A stretch of 52,918 nucleotides of DNA from an uncultured Collinsella sp. (GTDB taxonomy: Bacteria; Actinomycetota; Coriobacteriia; Coriobacteriales; Coriobacteriaceae), in the NCBI GenBank assembly GCA_900546115.1, contig URBQ01000017.1:1-52918 (forward strand), given 5' to 3'. The position numbers and the translations under genes are program-made. This document shows, piece by piece, positions 1 through 7,262 of this stretch. Each line of letters opens with the position of its first letter. Position 1 is the stretch's first letter. The notes beneath the pieces were generated by a model. That model did not search any database. It saw only the letters and a list, made by a program, of their open reading frames with translations, and was not told the origin of the DNA.

Positions 1-766
1 TGGTGCCGTTGCAGGGCATGACGTCGCCGTAGGGGTCGATGAAGAAGGTATCGAACGCCATGTCGCACGGCAGCAGGCGCGGCTGGCCATAGATGTAGTT
101 GATGAGGCCGTGGTTGAAGTAGGCGCGGAACCACTTCTTAGGGCTGTTGGACCTGAGCAGCTCGTTGACCAGGTCCTCGAAGTTCTTGGCCACCATGGGG
201 CGGTCGTGGATGATGTTCTTGGCCTCGACGAAGTAGAAGCTGTTGTGCAGCGACGCCGTGGCGAACTCCATGCCCAGCTCGTCGGAGATCTTGTAAAGGG
301 GTACCAAGTCGGGCGCGTTGAGGTCCTGGACAGTCATGCCGAAGCCAACGTCGGGGTGCTTGAGCTCGACGAGCTTCTTGAGCGTGGCGTAACCGCGGTT
401 GTAGCCGTTCTCCAGGCCGCGGATCTTGTCGTTGGTCTGCTGCAGGCCCTCGATGGAGATGCGGATGCCGACGTTGGGGAACTCCTCGCATAGGTCGATG
501 ATGCGGTCGGTGAAGAAGCCGTTGGTGGAGATCACGATACGGTCGGACTTCTTATAGAGCTCGCGCACGATGTCCTTGAGGTCCTGCCGGATGAAGGGCT
601 CGCCGCCGGTGATGTTGGTGAAGTACATCTTGGGGAGCTTCTTGATGGTCTCGATCGAAAGCTCCTCCTCCGGACGGCTCGGAGCCTTGTAGCGGTTGCA
701 CATGGTGCAGCGGGCGTTGCAGCGATAGGTGACGATGACGGTACCGTTGAGTTTCTTATCAGCCAT
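1..766 (-). CDS. Radical SAM/SPASM-type protein, C-terminus cut off by window edge
   Basis: Translation from ATG at 766 gives 255 codons with no stop before base 1. The radical SAM cluster motif CNARCTMC puts the three iron-sulfur ligands at C16, C20 and C23, followed by the GGEP SAM-binding motif near residue 54. The visible end, around FIDPYGDVMPCNGT, looks like the start of a SPASM-type C-terminal domain carrying auxiliary cluster cysteines. GAGG lies 10 bases before the ATG, and the preceding glycosyltransferase stops 5 bases upstream, so this is the distal gene of the polysaccharide operon. The family makes radical modifications of peptides or sugars; the substrate here is unknown. A role in modifying the polysaccharide or a linked peptide is inference from position. 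Confidence 0.85.
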   Translation of the reverse strand, partial: MADKKLNGTVIVTYRCNARCTMCNRYKAPSRPEEELSIETIKKLPKMYFTNITGGEPFIRQDLKDIVRELYKKSDRIVISTNGFFTDRIIDLCEEFPNVGIRISIEGLQQTNDKIRGLENGYNRGYATLKKLVELKHPDVGFGMTVQDLNAPDLVPLYKISDELGMEFATASLHNSFYFVEAKNIIHDRPMVAKNFEDLVNELLRSNSPKKWFRAYFNHGLINYIYGQPRLLPCDMAFDTFFIDPYGDVMPCNGT

Positions 767-771
767 GTGGA

Positions 772-2034
772 TTAGTCCTCTTTCTTGGCGCAGGCAGGAT
801 CAAGAATCGCTTCAAGCTTTTCGAGGTGGTTCTGCGGTGTATATTTCGTAAGCACTTTATTGCGGCCATTCATACCCTGGCGTCTGGCTTCATCCGGATT
901 CTCCAGGTAAAAGGCGATGGTTTTCGAAAGCGCATCAACGTCGCCCAGGGGAAGCACGGACCCCGTCTCCCCGTTCTCCACCAACTCCGGCATGCAGCCG
1001 ATATCGAATGCGACAACCGGCTTACCGTGCGCATATGCTTCGAGAACCGTGTTAGGCATGTTCTCAAACCAAGTCGAAGGACAGAGAACACATGCGGAGC
1101 CATCGATAAGCCGCTCCTTTTCTTCGCCCTTGACAAAGCCAACGAAATCAACGCGGTCCGATATGCCGGTCTCTTCTACAACCGTTTTAATTGACGTAGC
1201 GTACTCGTCGTCGGTGCGTCCGGTGATCTTAAGCCTCACGCCGCTATTACGAATGGCGGCGTCTACGGTATGATCAACGCCCTTTTCGGGACTGATCCTA
1301 CCAAGATAGAGAGCGTACTTTCCCGCGGTAGGACCGTTCTCAAGCTGAGAAGGAGCCGTAGTAAACGTCGGAACAACATTGATTTTCTCCCCCGGCACAC
1401 CGGACTTTTCCAGAAGAGACGCCGTGAATGCAGAGGGGCAGACAAATGCATCAACATAATCAAACAGGTGTTTGCGGCGGTGGGACTTCATTGACGCGAT
1501 ACGCACTGCAGTTGTGGCCCTCGAACCATGGCAGCAGGACATATCGGCGGCTTTGGAGTAATCACCGTTGATACAAGCCGTACAGACCTCCCCGTTGCAG
1601 AGAAAATCGGAACGGGGGCACATAATATTGAAATCCGAAAGCCTGTGGACAACCCTTACGCCTTCATCATGACAGGCCTTGAAGATACTCGGAGAAAGCG
1701 CGTTAATCTGCTGCAGGACGTAGACGACGTCCGGCCTCTCGTCCCGAATAAGACGTCGCAGGTTCTTATATGCCTCGCGGTTATAGAAAGCGCAGGAGAG
1801 CAAACGAGCGACGTTCTTCGGAGTCTTCTTAACGTCGTTAAAGTAGGCGTCACCCGACTCGCTCTTCCCATGGGGAAAATAATGAGAATACGGCGTATCC
1901 TCATTGAGCGGGCTGCGGACCGAAAACGGAATAACAGTATGCCCGGCGTCTTCGAGAAGGCGCTTAACGTTGAACATATAAATCTCGGGACCACCCGAGA
2001 CATAGTAGCGATAATTCGCCAAGATTATCTTCAT
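772..2034 (-). CDS. Glycosyltransferase family 4 (GT-B fold)
   Basis: A 420-residue protein with the two-domain layout of GT4 retaining glycosyltransferases. The C-terminal half carries YLGRISPEKG (nucleotide-sugar domain start) and an EX7E-type motif in ENMPNTVLEAYAHGKPVVA. The middle holds a Cys-rich stretch (about residues 138-168, with CPRS, CNGEVCTAC and SCC) seen in some GT4 enzymes and possibly metal-binding. It would transfer a sugar from a nucleotide donor to the growing lipid-linked repeat unit on the inner membrane face; donor and acceptor cannot be read from sequence. The ATG overlaps the upstream GT4 stop by 4 bases, implying translational coupling. By eye this gene and its GT4 neighbour are less GC-rich than ugd and the epimerase, which would fit acquisition from elsewhere. 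Confidence 0.9.
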   Translation of the reverse strand: MKIILANYRYYVSGGPEIYMFNVKRLLEDAGHTVIPFSVRSPLNEDTPYSHYFPHGKSESGDAYFNDVKKTPKNVARLLSCAFYNREAYKNLRRLIRDERPDVVYVLQQINALSPSIFKACHDEGVRVVHRLSDFNIMCPRSDFLCNGEVCTACINGDYSKAADMSCCHGSRATTAVRIASMKSHRRKHLFDYVDAFVCPSAFTASLLEKSGVPGEKINVVPTFTTAPSQLENGPTAGKYALYLGRISPEKGVDHTVDAAIRNSGVRLKITGRTDDEYATSIKTVVEETGISDRVDFVGFVKGEEKERLIDGSACVLCPSTWFENMPNTVLEAYAHGKPVVAFDIGCMPELVENGETGSVLPLGDVDALSKTIAFYLENPDEARRQGMNGRNKVLTKYTPQNHLEKLEAILDPACAKKED

Positions 2035-3155
2035 CGGGCCTCTCCTTGATAAAGCTCGAGGGTCCGTTCGACGACGGAATCCCAGTCATAGTTATTTCTC
2101 ACGCGCTCGCGAGCACTCTCGCCGAGCTTGTTGGCCTTTTCCGGATTATCCAGAAGGCTGCCAAGGACGCGAGTAAGCTCGGAAACGTTGCCTTTGGTAA
2201 AAGTTACGCCGGCGCTTCCAAGAACGTCAGCGCATTCGGGCACGTCGCTCGTAACGCAACATGTCCCGTAGGACATGGCTTCCATAAGAGAAAGTGGCAT
2301 ACCTTCCACATCGGAAGGAAGCACGTAGGCATATGCATTCGAATAGAGCTCGGCTAGAAGGTCGCCCGTGACGAATCCAGTGAAAACGACGCGCGGGTCA
2401 GAATCCGCCCGTCTTCTAAGCTCAAGTTCAAACGCATCAGTGTCAGAACCACCGCCAGCAATGACCAACCGTTTATCGATATCGAGCTGTCGGAAAGCAT
2501 CGACGAGCAAATCACAGCGTTTTTCGGGCACCAGTCGACCAAGATACAAGATGTAGTCGCCACGAGACAGGCCCCAGCGCCCAGCGATTAAACTGGCATC
2601 AAAGCGCTCGGGGATTTCCACTCCATTGTTTATTAGGGTGGCCTCGCGACCGTATTCCTGCTTGAAATAGGCCTTCGCAGACGACGATAGAACAATCAGC
2701 TCGTTCGATTGGGTTGCGGCCGCCTTCTCGCCCATCTTGATATAAGTGCTAGCAAGTCGTCCCCACTTGGCTCTCTGCCAGTCAAGACCGTGGATCGTTG
2801 CAACGGTGCGAATTCCTGCCCGACGGGCAAGTGGCAATGGAACACAGGGCCCCTCGGCGTGGTAATGAATCACGTCGGGACGGTCCTTAATCGCCTGTCG
2901 AGTCGCAAAATAGGACGAAGAAAGTGCAGCGAGGCCCTTCTTATCAATTGTCTTTACCGGCACAATACGAACACCGTCAACGATCCGCTCAGAAAGGGAT
3001 GTCGTCTCGCCGGTCATTACGTCAGATCCAGAGCGATCGTAACATGTAACCTCATGCCCAAGAACAGCCATACGACGCGCCAGTTCCGTAACAACGACTT
3101 CGACCCCACCTTCGCGAGAGCCAAACCGCTTATGCCCAATCATTGCGATTCGCAC
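2031..3155 (-). CDS. Glycosyltransferase family 4
   Basis: A 374-residue GT4 protein. The N-terminus has MIGHKRFGSREGGVEVVV, the glycine-rich acceptor-side loop, and the C-terminal domain has YLGRLVPEKR and VLPSDVEGMPLSLMEAMSYG, which contains the EX7E catalytic motif. Length is normal for the family. The gene starts 1 base after the epimerase stop and overlaps the next GT4 by 4 bases, so the operon is tightly packed. Role: addition of one sugar to the exopolysaccharide repeat; specificity unknown. The N-terminal features resemble rhamnosyl/glucosyl transferases of capsule clusters, but this is not decisive. Confidence 0.9.
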   Translation of the reverse strand: MRIAMIGHKRFGSREGGVEVVVTELARRMAVLGHEVTCYDRSGSDVMTGETTSLSERIVDGVRIVPVKTIDKKGLAALSSSYFATRQAIKDRPDVIHYHAEGPCVPLPLARRAGIRTVATIHGLDWQRAKWGRLASTYIKMGEKAAATQSNELIVLSSSAKAYFKQEYGREATLINNGVEIPERFDASLIAGRWGLSRGDYILYLGRLVPEKRCDLLVDAFRQLDIDKRLVIAGGGSDTDAFELELRRRADSDPRVVFTGFVTGDLLAELYSNAYAYVLPSDVEGMPLSLMEAMSYGTCCVTSDVPECADVLGSAGVTFTKGNVSELTRVLGSLLDNPEKANKLGESARERVRNNYDWDSVVERTLELYQGEAR

Positions 3156-3156
3156 G

Positions 3157-4203
3157 CTAGCAACAACCCCCGTAGTACTCGCGATACCACTTGGCGAAGG
3201 ACCTCAGCCCATCCTCAAGCGGCGTCGCGGGCTTGTAGCCCAGGTCGCGCTGAAGAGCCGTGGTGTCGGCGTAGGTGACGGGCACGTCGCCGGGCTGCAT
3301 GGGCACGAGCTGCTTGTGGGCCTCGAAGTCGTAGTCGGCCGGGAGCACGCCTTCCTCCACCAGCACGCGCTGCAGCGTGTCGACGAAGTCGAGCAGGTTC
3401 TCGGGGTGCGAGTTGCCGATGTTGTAGACGCGGTGCGCGGCGAGCGGCAGCCCGTCATCGCCCATCTTCACCTCAGGCGCGGCGTCCATGACGCGCCTGA
3501 TGCCCTCGACGATGTCATCGACGTAGGTGAAGTCGCGGCGGCAGTCGCCCATGTTGAAGATCTTGATGGTCTCGCCGCGGCGCAGCTTCTCGGTAAAGCC
3601 GAAGTAGGCCATGTCGGGCCTGCCCATGGGGCCGTACACCGTGAAGAAGCGCAGACCGGTGGCCGGGATGGAGTAGAGCTTGGAGTAGGCGGCGGCCATC
3701 AGCTCGTTGGACTTCTTGGTGGCGGCGTAGAGCGACACCGGCGAGTCGACGCGGTCCTCCTCGGAGAACGGCACCTTCTTGTTGCCGCCGTAGACCGAGC
3801 TGGAGCTGGCGTAGACCAAGTGCTTGACCGGGTGGTGGCGGCATGCCTCAAGGATGTTGAAGAAGCCGACGAGGTTGCTCTCGAGGTAGGCACGCGGGTT
3901 TTCGATGGAGTAGCGCACGCCCGCCTGGGCGGCGAGGTTCACCACGACGTCGAAGCCGTTCTCCACGAACAAGCGCTCGATGAGGGCGGCATCGCACAGG
4001 TCGCCGCGCACGAAGGTGAAGCGGCCGTCTGTGTCCGTCTCGACCAGCATGCGAAGGCGCGCGTCCTTGATGCCGGGGTCGTAGTAGCTGTTGAGGTTGT
4101 CGAGGCCTACGATTACGTCATCGGTCTCCTCGAGCAGCTTCTTGACGAGGAACGCGCCGATGAAGCCGGCGGCTCCGGTGACGAAGACTTTTCTATTTGC
4201 CAT
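3157..4203 (-). CDS. UDP-glucuronate 4-epimerase-type NAD-dependent epimerase
   Basis: A 348-residue short-chain dehydrogenase/epimerase. The Rossmann motif GAAGFIG is at about residues 10-16, the catalytic Tyr-Lys pair is in YAATKKSNE, and ASSSSVYG holds the catalytic serine region. Length and motifs match UDP-glucuronate 4-epimerases, which interconvert UDP-GlcA and UDP-GalA. Its position 9 bases downstream of the UDP-glucose dehydrogenase, which makes UDP-GlcA, supports that assignment over UDP-glucose 4-epimerase. It would supply UDP-galacturonate to the glycosyltransferases encoded directly downstream. Substrate is inferred, fold is clear. Confidence 0.88.
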   Translation of the reverse strand: MANRKVFVTGAAGFIGAFLVKKLLEETDDVIVGLDNLNSYYDPGIKDARLRMLVETDTDGRFTFVRGDLCDAALIERLFVENGFDVVVNLAAQAGVRYSIENPRAYLESNLVGFFNILEACRHHPVKHLVYASSSSVYGGNKKVPFSEEDRVDSPVSLYAATKKSNELMAAAYSKLYSIPATGLRFFTVYGPMGRPDMAYFGFTEKLRRGETIKIFNMGDCRRDFTYVDDIVEGIRRVMDAAPEVKMGDDGLPLAAHRVYNIGNSHPENLLDFVDTLQRVLVEEGVLPADYDFEAHKQLVPMQPGDVPVTYADTTALQRDLGYKPATPLEDGLRSFAKWYREYYGGCC

Positions 4204-4212
4204 TCATACCAC

Positions 4213-5472
4213 CTAGTCTCGTTTGAACAGGTCGCGTGTATAGACCTTGTCCGCCACGTCCGCGAGCTCGTCGCTCCAGCGGTTGGCGACGATCACGTCG
4301 CAGCCGGCCTTGAAGGCCTCCAGGTCGTGGGTCACCTCGGAGCCGAAGAACTCCGGCGCGTCCAGCGTGGGCTCGTAGACCACCACGGGCACGCCCTTGG
4401 CCTTCACGCGCTTCATGACGCCCTGGATGGAGCTCGCGCGGAAGTTGTCGGAGTTGGACTTCATGGTCAGGCGGTAGACGCCCACGACCGGCTTCGGCTT
4501 GCCCTCGTACACGCGGTCCCACACCATCTGCAGCACCTCGTCGGCCACGAAGTCCTTGCGTGTGCGGTTGGCCTCGACGATGGCCTCGATCAGGTTCTGC
4601 GGCACGTCCTTGTAATTGGCCAGCAGCTGCTTGGTGTCCTTGGGCAGGCAGTAGCCGCCGTAACCGAAGCTGGGGTTGTTGTAGTGGCTGCCGATGCGCG
4701 GCTCCAGGCACACGCCGTCGATGACGTCGCGGGTGTTGAGGCCGCGGACCTCGCAGTAGGTGTCGAGCTCGTTGAAGTAGGCCACGCGAAGCGCCAGGTA
4801 GGTGTTGGCGAAGAGTTTGACGGCCTCCGCCTCGGTGGTTCCCAGGACGAGCTCCGGGATGCCCACGGTGCCGTCGACGTTCACGCGCTCGAGCTCCGCG
4901 GGGTCGGCGCCCTGCGCGAGCAGGCCGGCGAACTTCTCGGCGGCTACAACGGCCTCGGCGTCATCCTTCGGCGCGCCAACCACGATGCGGCTGGGGTGCA
5001 GGTTGTCGTAGAGCGCCTTGCTCTCGCGCAGGAACTCCGGGCTGAAGAAGATCTTGCCGTCGCCCAGCCTCTCTCGCAGGCCCGCGGTGTAGCCCACGGG
5101 GATGGTCGACTTGATGACGATCCAGGCGTCCGGGTTCACCGAGCGCACGGCGGCGATGGCGGCCTCGACGGAGCTCGTGTCGAAGAAGTTCCTATCGCTG
5201 TCGTAGTTGGTGGGCGTTGCGATGACAGCATAGTCGGCACCAGCGTAGGCCTCGTCCACATCGACGGTGGCGTGCAAGTCGAGCTCGCGCTCCCCCTCCT
5301 TGGCCTCCGCAAGGAAGCGCTCGATCTCGTCGTCCTGGATGGGCGATACGTAGCTGTTGATCTTCTCGACCTTCTCGGGCACGATGTCCAGCGCGTGCAC
5401 CTCGTTGTGCTGCGATAACAGGACGGCGAGGGACAGGCCGACGTAGCCGGTTCCGGCGACGGCAATCTTCAT
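4213..5472 (-). CDS. ugd: UDP-glucose 6-dehydrogenase
   Basis: Oxidises UDP-glucose to UDP-glucuronate with two NAD+. The dinucleotide fold motif is at the N-terminus (KIAVAGTGYVGLS), and the catalytic cysteine lies in FGYGGYCLPKD. At 419 residues the length is typical. I chose the ATG at 5472, which has GGAG six bases upstream and begins directly with the Rossmann strand. An in-frame ATG at 5511 overlaps the preceding stop as TAATG and would add 13 non-conserved residues; it has a worse-spaced ribosome site but could be used by coupling. It supplies UDP-GlcA for the epimerase that follows and for polymer synthesis. Confidence 0.93.
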   Translation of the reverse strand: MKIAVAGTGYVGLSLAVLLSQHNEVHALDIVPEKVEKINSYVSPIQDDEIERFLAEAKEGERELDLHATVDVDEAYAGADYAVIATPTNYDSDRNFFDTSSVEAAIAAVRSVNPDAWIVIKSTIPVGYTAGLRERLGDGKIFFSPEFLRESKALYDNLHPSRIVVGAPKDDAEAVVAAEKFAGLLAQGADPAELERVNVDGTVGIPELVLGTTEAEAVKLFANTYLALRVAYFNELDTYCEVRGLNTRDVIDGVCLEPRIGSHYNNPSFGYGGYCLPKDTKQLLANYKDVPQNLIEAIVEANRTRKDFVADEVLQMVWDRVYEGKPKPVVGVYRLTMKSNSDNFRASSIQGVMKRVKAKGVPVVVYEPTLDAPEFFGSEVTHDLEAFKAGCDVIVANRWSDELADVADKVYTRDLFKRD

Positions 5473-5510
5473 TTTCTTCTCCGATTTGGTTCGTGCATCT
5501 GAACTGTTCA

Positions 5511-6260
5511 TTAGTACGCATCGCTCCCGTTGAAGACTTCCAGAACCGTGAGGAGGACGATCTTGAGATCCATGACGATTCCGCGCTTGGCTATGTACTC
5601 GAGATCACGGCGGACCATGCCGTCGAACCCGGTGGAGTTTCGCTCTGTCACCTGCCAGAGCCCCGTAATACCTGGCTTCACAGCAAGCCTCTGCAGGTCA
5701 AACTCGGTGTACTCCGCGACTTCGTTCGGCAGCGGCGGGCGCGGGCCTACCACGGACATCTGGCCCAGGAACACGTTCAGGAACTGCGGGAACTCGTCGA
5801 TGGAGTGCTTGCGGATGAACTTCCCGATCTTGGTGACGCGGGGGTCCTCCCTCATCTTGAACATGGCGCCGGCGATCTCGTTCTGCTCCTTGAGCTCGGC
5901 GAGGCGCTCGTCGGCGTCCTTGTACATGGAGCGGAACTTCCACATGCGGAAGGTGGACAGGCTGCCGTCGGGGCGGGTCTGACCCACGCGGATCTGGCTA
6001 TAGAACGGGCTGCCCTCGCTCTCCAGACGGATGAGCGCCGCCAGCACCAAGCTGGGAATCGCGATTACGACGAGCACAGCACCGCTGAACACGATGTCGA
6101 ACGTGCGCTTTATGGCCCGGTAGGCCAGGCGCGAGCGATCCCAGTCCATAATGGATTGCATGGCCTTGAAGCGGCCGGCGCCCTCACGCCGGTCCATGGC
6201 CTGAGCAATCAGTACCGCCCCCGCGGGCACATTGCTCTCTGTTACTTCTTTAGCAGCCAC
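5511..6260 (-). CDS. Polyprenyl-phosphate sugar-1-phosphate transferase (priming enzyme)
   Basis: Starts exopolysaccharide assembly by moving a sugar-1-phosphate from a UDP-sugar to undecaprenyl phosphate. The 249 residues cover one hydrophobic segment (about 54-75) and the bacterial sugar transferase catalytic domain, with KFRSM, the DEFPQ region after KHSID, VVGPRPPLP and KPGITGLWQV. The large N-terminal membrane domain of WbaP/WcaJ is absent, so this is the short form. The start is GTG at 6260; its ribosome site is poor, and an ATG at residue 22 (MDRREGAGR) is an alternative. First structural gene after the NusG paralogue, with a 10-base G tract (coding strand) in its leader. Confidence 0.88.
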   Translation of the reverse strand: MAAKEVTESNVPAGAVLIAQAMDRREGAGRFKAMQSIMDWDRSRLAYRAIKRTFDIVFSGAVLVVIAIPSLVLAALIRLESEGSPFYSQIRVGQTRPDGSLSTFRMWKFRSMYKDADERLAELKEQNEIAGAMFKMREDPRVTKIGKFIRKHSIDEFPQFLNVFLGQMSVVGPRPPLPNEVAEYTEFDLQRLAVKPGITGLWQVTERNSTGFDGMVRRDLEYIAKRGIVMDLKIVLLTVLEVFNGSDAY

Positions 6261-6345
6261 AATAAAACTTACGTCCCTGTCCCCAGGAACCCCCCCCCCA
6301 TCTATGAATCCAAAATGCGAACGAATTGCCGGCGCAACGTCTCCC
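6261..6345 (-). promoter_or_regulatory. Leader between antiterminator gene and polysaccharide genes, with G10 tract and small hairpin
   Basis: The 85-base leader contains a run of ten C (plus strand 6290-6299, ten G in the transcript) about 30 bases before the GTG start, and a hairpin CCTG-GGGA-CAGG (6276-6287) whose loop fits a GNRA tetraloop. A second weak hairpin, TTGC/GCAA, lies near 6328-6339. LoaP-type antiterminators act at short hairpins in such leaders, so this is a plausible recognition site. The G tract could vary in length by slippage. Both roles are inference. Confidence 0.5.
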
Positions 6346-6936
6346 TTACGTTTTGCTGGGCACGTCTAACGGAAGCAGCTCCCTAAATGTGGAGTCACCC
6401 TCGCCCACGTCTACCAGGCACCAGCGTTTATGACGGTCGATCTTCTTTACACGGGCCTCTTGCCCCACCAAGGGGCCCTGTTCTATGTGCAACACGCCGT
6501 CTTCTATGCGCGCAACGCTGTTGCGCACCACGCCGTCGTCGTCCAGCACGCTGCGGTACCAATCCTGCGCATCGTCCGGCATGGGCATGTACGCCCGCTC
6601 CCTACTGCCGGCGATGCGGCAGCCAAAGCTCAGTTGGGCCAAAGCCCTATCGAGCGCAGCGGCATCGTGCGTGGCGACAAAGAAATATTCCTTGTACATG
6701 GGTTTGGTTTGGAGCGACCAGGCGCCGTCCCGCTTAAACCAGAACTCCTTTTGCATCACAAAAGCGTCCTGCATCAGCTCGTGCGGGATAATGCAGCGAA
6801 CCTTTTCGCATGTCTCGCGCTCTTTTCCATGGGGGGTGTGGACCAGATACCAGCGGACGCGGCCGTGCTGGCTGTAGGTGGTGGCGCCGTTAAATGCGCC
6901 CGGCAGCTGCTCTTGGCGCCGTGCCGTCTGTTCCAT
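6346..6936 (-). CDS. NusG-paralogue transcription antiterminator, LoaP type
   Basis: A 196-residue NusG-family protein. The N-terminal NGN domain begins at RWYLVHTPHGKERETCEKV, and the C-terminal KOW domain holds GPLVGQEARVKKIDRHKR. Specialised NusG paralogues placed first in long polysaccharide or antibiotic operons (LoaP, RfaH, UpxY) bind RNA polymerase and prevent early termination. The gene is directly upstream of the priming transferase, matching that pattern. Start ATG 6936 follows a GAGGGGG ribosome site; the reading frame stays open upstream to 7044 without a better start. A -10 like TATAAT lies at 7060-7065. Confidence 0.87.
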   Translation of the reverse strand: MEQTARRQEQLPGAFNGATTYSQHGRVRWYLVHTPHGKERETCEKVRCIIPHELMQDAFVMQKEFWFKRDGAWSLQTKPMYKEYFFVATHDAAALDRALAQLSFGCRIAGSRERAYMPMPDDAQDWYRSVLDDDGVVRNSVARIEDGVLHIEQGPLVGQEARVKKIDRHKRWCLVDVGEGDSTFRELLPLDVPSKT

Positions 6937-7059
6937 GTTCTCGCCCCCTCTTTTTGGCTTTGCGATGCACATAAATGCAGGGGCGTTTAGAACAGGCTTC
7001 TCGCTCGCAGCTAGGCGCAGTCGCAAAAGTACAGGTTTTTGCATCTTTCGACAAACGAC

Positions 7060-7065
7060 ATTATA
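7060..7065 (-). promoter_or_regulatory. Putative -10 element for polysaccharide operon
   Basis: TATAAT on the minus strand, about 125 bases before the antiterminator ATG, gives a leader of about 117 bases. No good -35 is visible at 16-18 bases spacing, so an activator may be needed. A near-identical motif AAAAACCTGTAC occurs in opposite orientations at 7029-7041 and 7138-7150, flanking this site, and TGTAC/GTACA arms lie at 7103-7121. These could be operator sites. Confidence 0.45.
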
Positions 7066-7160
7066 CGAGCAATTAATCAGCGTTTGCCCAGATTACGCAA
7101 AATGTACTGCTAGTAGGTACATCTCCATACCCCTCTATAAAAACCTGTACCTTTTTGTGC

Positions 7161-7191
7161 AACAAAAAAAGCCGCTCAACCAGCGGCTTTT
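7161..7191 (-). terminator. Second hairpin after thrS, possibly bidirectional terminator
   Basis: AAAAGCCGCT and AGCGGCTTTT arms (7167-7191) with a five-base loop are flanked by A-rich and T-rich tracts on both sides. The minus strand has seven T after the stem. It isolates thrS from the polysaccharide operon promoter. Confidence 0.75.
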
Positions 7192-7205
7192 CTTATTTAG
7201 GTATG

Positions 7206-7237
7206 AAAAAGGCGACCGCCCTTTGTGGACGGTCGCC
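7206..7237 (-). terminator. Rho-independent terminator of thrS
   Basis: Perfect 8-bp stem GGCGACCG/CGGTCGCC (7211-7237) followed on the minus strand by TTTTT (7206-7210), 26 bases after the thrS stop. Confidence 0.88.
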
Positions 7238-7262
7238 TATGTTAATTGTTGTGAAGTTTGCC

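Noticed and set aside
3316..5418. 700-residue plus-strand open frame
   Set aside because: It runs antisense to the epimerase and ugd, has low-complexity composition (Val/Leu/Gly/Asp/Glu/His) and no family motif; a by-product of GC-rich codon use on the other strand.
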